Source of the DNA: Oscillospiraceae bacterium
GTDB taxonomy: Bacteria > Bacillota > Clostridia > Oscillospirales > Oscillospiraceae
Assembly (NCBI GenBank): GCA_017461585.1
Contig: JAFTYM010000011.1
Span: 1 to 64,000, forward strand
DNA: 64,000 nt
Direction: 5' to 3'
Each line of letters opens with the position of its first letter. Within the stretch, counting starts at the first letter, position 1. Below, one piece after another: positions 61,816-64,000 of the stretch. The position numbers and the translations under genes are program-made. The notes beneath the pieces are model-generated. The model had not been told where the DNA came from and did no database searches. It was given only the letters and a program-made list of their open reading frames with translations.

Positions 61816-63168
61816 ATGAATGATAAACAGGAGCTTTTTGAGCTCCCTATCAAAAAGGCCATTTTAAAATTTGTGGGTCCGTGTGTGTTGAGTCAGGTAG
61901 TTACCATGATACACAGCCTTGCGGATACTTTCTTTGTAGGACAGACGGGTGATCCCAATCAGGTAGCGGGACTTTCCCTCTGCTTTCCCATATACATGAT
62001 AATGACCGCTGTTGCAAACCTTTTCGGTATCGGTGCAAACTCCAGCATATCCAGATTTTTAGGTGCGCAGCAGCCCAAAAGGGCAAAAAATGTCTCTTCA
62101 TTTGCCCTTTGGGTAAGTGTTATTGTAATTGCGGTCATTTCTGCAGTGCTGCTTATATTTATGAGACCCATACTTACGGCTGTCGGCGCCAGCAGCGCAA
62201 CTTATGAGCATGCCAGTGGATACGTTCTGTGGGTAGTTGTTATCGGTGGAATTCCAACTGTTGCGGAAATGGTCCTTGCCAATATGATGAGAGCCGAGGG
62301 TATGGCAAAGGCAGCCAGCACAGGCCTTATGCTGGGCGGCTTTGTAAATATAGTCCTTGACCCCATTTTTATCTCTGTATTTGATATGGGCGCGCTGGGT
62401 GCAGGTATTGCAACCTTCATCGCAAACCTTGCTGCGCTTTTATATCTGCTTTTCTGCCTTTGGAAAACAAGAGAGACAACTGTTCTTTCTCTTAATCCGA
62501 AGGATATGGGAGTTTCCGGTGCGGTAGCAAAAAATATCTTGCTTGTAGGACTTCCTGCGTTTCTTGTTGTAATTTTAGGCTGCACAGCAAATATGGTGCT
62601 GAACCATTTCATGACATCATACGGCGATGTCAACATGGCGGCATTCGGTATAGTTCAAAAGGTAGGAAATCTTACCGTTCAGATAGTTGTAGGTATCGCA
62701 ACGGGAATTATGCCGCTTCTGGGATATCACTATGCAGCCGGCAATCCCCGGAAAGTCCGGGAGATATGCAAGCTCAGCTTTGTTATTGTCGGTGTGTTTA
62801 CTGCTGCGTGTCTGGTTCTTTATGAACTGTTTGCAAAATATCTCATAATGGTATTTATTGATGATGCCGAGACAGTAAGGATCGGCGCGGATTTCCTGAG
62901 AAGGTGGATCCTTTGCGCACCGGGTATGTGTTTCTGTCAGGTTTTCAACGCTATATTCCAGGGACTTGGCTTCTGGAAGCAGTCCACTGCCCTTTCCTTT
63001 GTACGTCAGGGCGTGGTGCTTATCCCCATGCTTGTGATTTTGGAGCATATTATCGGAATGTATGGTCTTGTGTTTGCGGCTCCCGTTGCGGACACAACGG
63101 CGCTTATCCTCGGCTTTATACTGTATGCCAGAGTTGCGGCAAAAACGTTAAAAACTCAAGAAGTGTAA
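61816..63168 (+). CDS. MATE-family efflux transporter
   Basis: 450 residues from ATG 61816 (CAGGTG upstream; an ATG at 61795 is weakly placed). Twelve membrane helices in two similar halves are predicted. MATE features include 'PIKKAILKFVGPCVLSQVVTMIHSLADTFFVGQTG' at the N terminus and 'FNAIFQGLGFWKQSTALSFVRQGVVLIPM' in the second half. Likely a cation-driven drug or metabolite exporter. It is separated from the enoate-reductase-like gene by a weak stem-loop, so it may export that pathway's product; that is inference. Confidence 0.9.
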   Translation: MNDKQELFELPIKKAILKFVGPCVLSQVVTMIHSLADTFFVGQTGDPNQVAGLSLCFPIYMIMTAVANLFGIGANSSISRFLGAQQPKRAKNVSSFALWVSVIVIAVISAVLLIFMRPILTAVGASSATYEHASGYVLWVVVIGGIPTVAEMVLANMMRAEGMAKAASTGLMLGGFVNIVLDPIFISVFDMGALGAGIATFIANLAALLYLLFCLWKTRETTVLSLNPKDMGVSGAVAKNILLVGLPAFLVVILGCTANMVLNHFMTSYGDVNMAAFGIVQKVGNLTVQIVVGIATGIMPLLGYHYAAGNPRKVREICKLSFVIVGVFTAACLVLYELFAKYLIMVFIDDAETVRIGADFLRRWILCAPGMCFCQVFNAIFQGLGFWKQSTALSFVRQGVVLIPMLVILEHIIGMYGLVFAAPVADTTALILGFILYARVAAKTLKTQEV

Positions 63169-63172
63169 ATTT

Positions 63173-63200
63173 AAAGCCTCTCTTTCGAAAGAGAGGCTTT
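63173..63200. terminator. Bidirectional terminator between MATE and the DUF3786 gene
   Basis: Perfect 28-base palindrome AAAGCCTCTCTTTC / GAAAGAGAGGCTTT, between two convergent genes. Confidence 0.85.
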
Positions 63201-63202
63201 AA

Positions 63203-63808
63203 TTATTTATCCGCATTTAAAACTGCTGCTATACCGTCATCGCCCATTGTGACCACGGTTTCGGGATGGGTAAAATCGGCAATGTTTTTATCGAACAGGA
63301 CATTGACAGAGGCAGGGAATTCATCGTCGCCGTCCCATATAATTATCTGCAGGTATAAATCTTTCCAAAGGGGAATGGCGTAACCTGCATCGCCGTAAGG
63401 GATTTTTACGGCACCCAAGCTCTCGCAGGCTTTGCAAAAAGCGTCGATTCGTCCACCAAAGCGCTGGGCAAGCGGTTTCACCGAACGCTGAAAGGCTGCA
63501 TCAAAAACGCCTGTGCTGGGAATATCCTTAAAAGGGATATACTCCCGGGAAGCTACGGGGTTTTTCTTTGAAAACCAGAACAAGTGGTAGATAAACATGG
63601 CATCAAAGAACGGAACATCTGTACTCCCGTTAAGGGGGACGATATTCCCGCTTGCAAGCTCAACCTCATAAGAGCGGCAGCAATATGTGATTTTAAATTT
63701 ACCGTTTTCGACATGGATGCCAAGCTCACGGGCCTTTTCCTCTTTATTCGGCATGCTGCAGAAATTATTCTGCCACAGCGAAAAGAGTTTGTTGTAGTTA
63801 TCCGACAT
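63203..63808 (-). CDS. DUF3786 domain-containing protein
   Basis: 201 residues from ATG 63808, where the frame first resembles the family; the 15 residues upstream are not conserved-looking. It shows the DUF3786 pattern: 'ELGIHVENGKFKITYCCRSYEVEL', 'FFDAMFIYHLFWFS', 'YIPFKDIPSTGVFDAAFQRSVKPLAQRFG' and 'YLQIIIWDGDDEFPASVNVLFDKNIADF'. The family is common in anaerobic Firmicutes and some corrinoid-using bacteria; its function is unknown. No membrane segment. Confidence 0.8.
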   Translation of the reverse strand: MSDNYNKLFSLWQNNFCSMPNKEEKARELGIHVENGKFKITYCCRSYEVELASGNIVPLNGSTDVPFFDAMFIYHLFWFSKKNPVASREYIPFKDIPSTGVFDAAFQRSVKPLAQRFGGRIDAFCKACESLGAVKIPYGDAGYAIPLWKDLYLQIIIWDGDDEFPASVNVLFDKNIADFTHPETVVTMGDDGIAAVLNADK

Positions 63809-63885
63809 ATTAATCACCGATTTTATTGTAGCAACTGATGAGAATGTAATCAATGTTTAAATTTTCGCATTTTGTCTGTTCAAAC

Positions 63886-63913
63886 TTGATAAATTATGGT
63901 ACTATTATATAGT
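63886..63913 (+). promoter_or_regulatory. Possible sigma-A promoter at the right edge
   Basis: TTGATA at 63886-63891, a 16-base spacer and TATAGT at 63908-63913, about 30 bases before the last start codon. Confidence 0.5.
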
Positions 63914-63941
63914 TATAGAATTATTACAGGAGTATATAAAC

Positions 63942-64000
63942 ATGGGTTGTACTTCTTATAAAATATTAGCACCTGTTACATTCGGCGCAGGTGCCACAGC
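63942..64000 (+). CDS. Start of an unidentified gene, cut by the window end
   Basis: ATG at 63942 is preceded by ACAGGAG with good spacing and by a plausible promoter. Nineteen complete codons and part of the next are visible (MGCTSYKILAPVTFGAGAT). The start is mildly hydrophobic and might be a membrane anchor, but too little remains to name a family. Confidence 0.55.
   Translation, partial: MGCTSYKILAPVTFGAGAT

Overview
The window is a chromosomal replication-origin region of an endospore-forming, anaerobic-looking Firmicute, most likely a Clostridia/Oscillospiraceae-type gut bacterium. This is inferred from the mix of sporulation and germination genes (GerA-type receptor, GPR protease, YpeB, a SpoIIIE/FtsK translocase), the order dnaA-dnaN-yaaA-recF-remB-gyrB-gyrA, and the cytosolic flavin-dependent reductases. 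No phage, insertion sequence with transposase, CRISPR array or tRNA was seen. No stretch of 300 bases or more lacks a gene.

Left edge to 12.8 kb (all leftward): tandem sigma-A promoters and a leader that appear to drive a 16S rRNA gene starting just outside the window; a three-gene germination receptor operon (A-C-B order); a lipoprotein foldase; mfd; and the segregation cluster rsmG-mscL-parB-parA, bracketed by two perfect parS sites. gpr (spore protease) follows. From 12.97 kb everything turns rightward: rpsT, then dnaA, a DnaA-box and AT-rich gap that is the best oriC candidate (14745-15000), dnaN, yaaA, recF, remB, gyrB, gyrA, rnhA and a small membrane exporter. Genes on both sides thus point away from the origin.

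23.5-53.3 kb: almost every gene now points back toward the origin, head-on to the presumed fork. It contains mreB; a DNA-repair operon uvrA-radC-uvrB-recD2; prfB; mutS with a CPBP protease and a tiny 31-residue protein; a membrane-anchored HTH protein; an MFS/DUF218/FMN-reductase operon; ypeB; uppP-ftsK-gltX; and a TepA-like ClpP homologue. Rightward exceptions are a GNAT protein, a GDPD, an SDR and a second MFS transporter with a striking long stem-loop leader.

53.4-64 kb: an accessory metabolic region with two uroporphyrinogen-decarboxylase-superfamily (methyltransferase-like) proteins, a C-GCAxxG-C-C protein, an FAD fumarate-reductase-like flavoprotein, AzlC/AzlD, a DnaQ-type exonuclease, an old-yellow-enzyme/2-enoate-reductase flavoprotein, a MATE exporter and a DUF3786 protein. 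Several of these genes use almost only C- or G-ending codons, as highly expressed genes do.

The least ordinary signals are two copies, in opposite orientation, of a 120-175 bp palindromic element that each time begins at a stop codon and carries the terminator (33259-33380 and 59552-59725); the 90-base stem-loop before the second MFS gene (44081-44170); terminators whose 3' arm holds the next gene's ribosome-binding site; a parS site fused to the gpr terminator; and an unannotated small protein. I did not find a clearly new multi-gene defence or mobile system.
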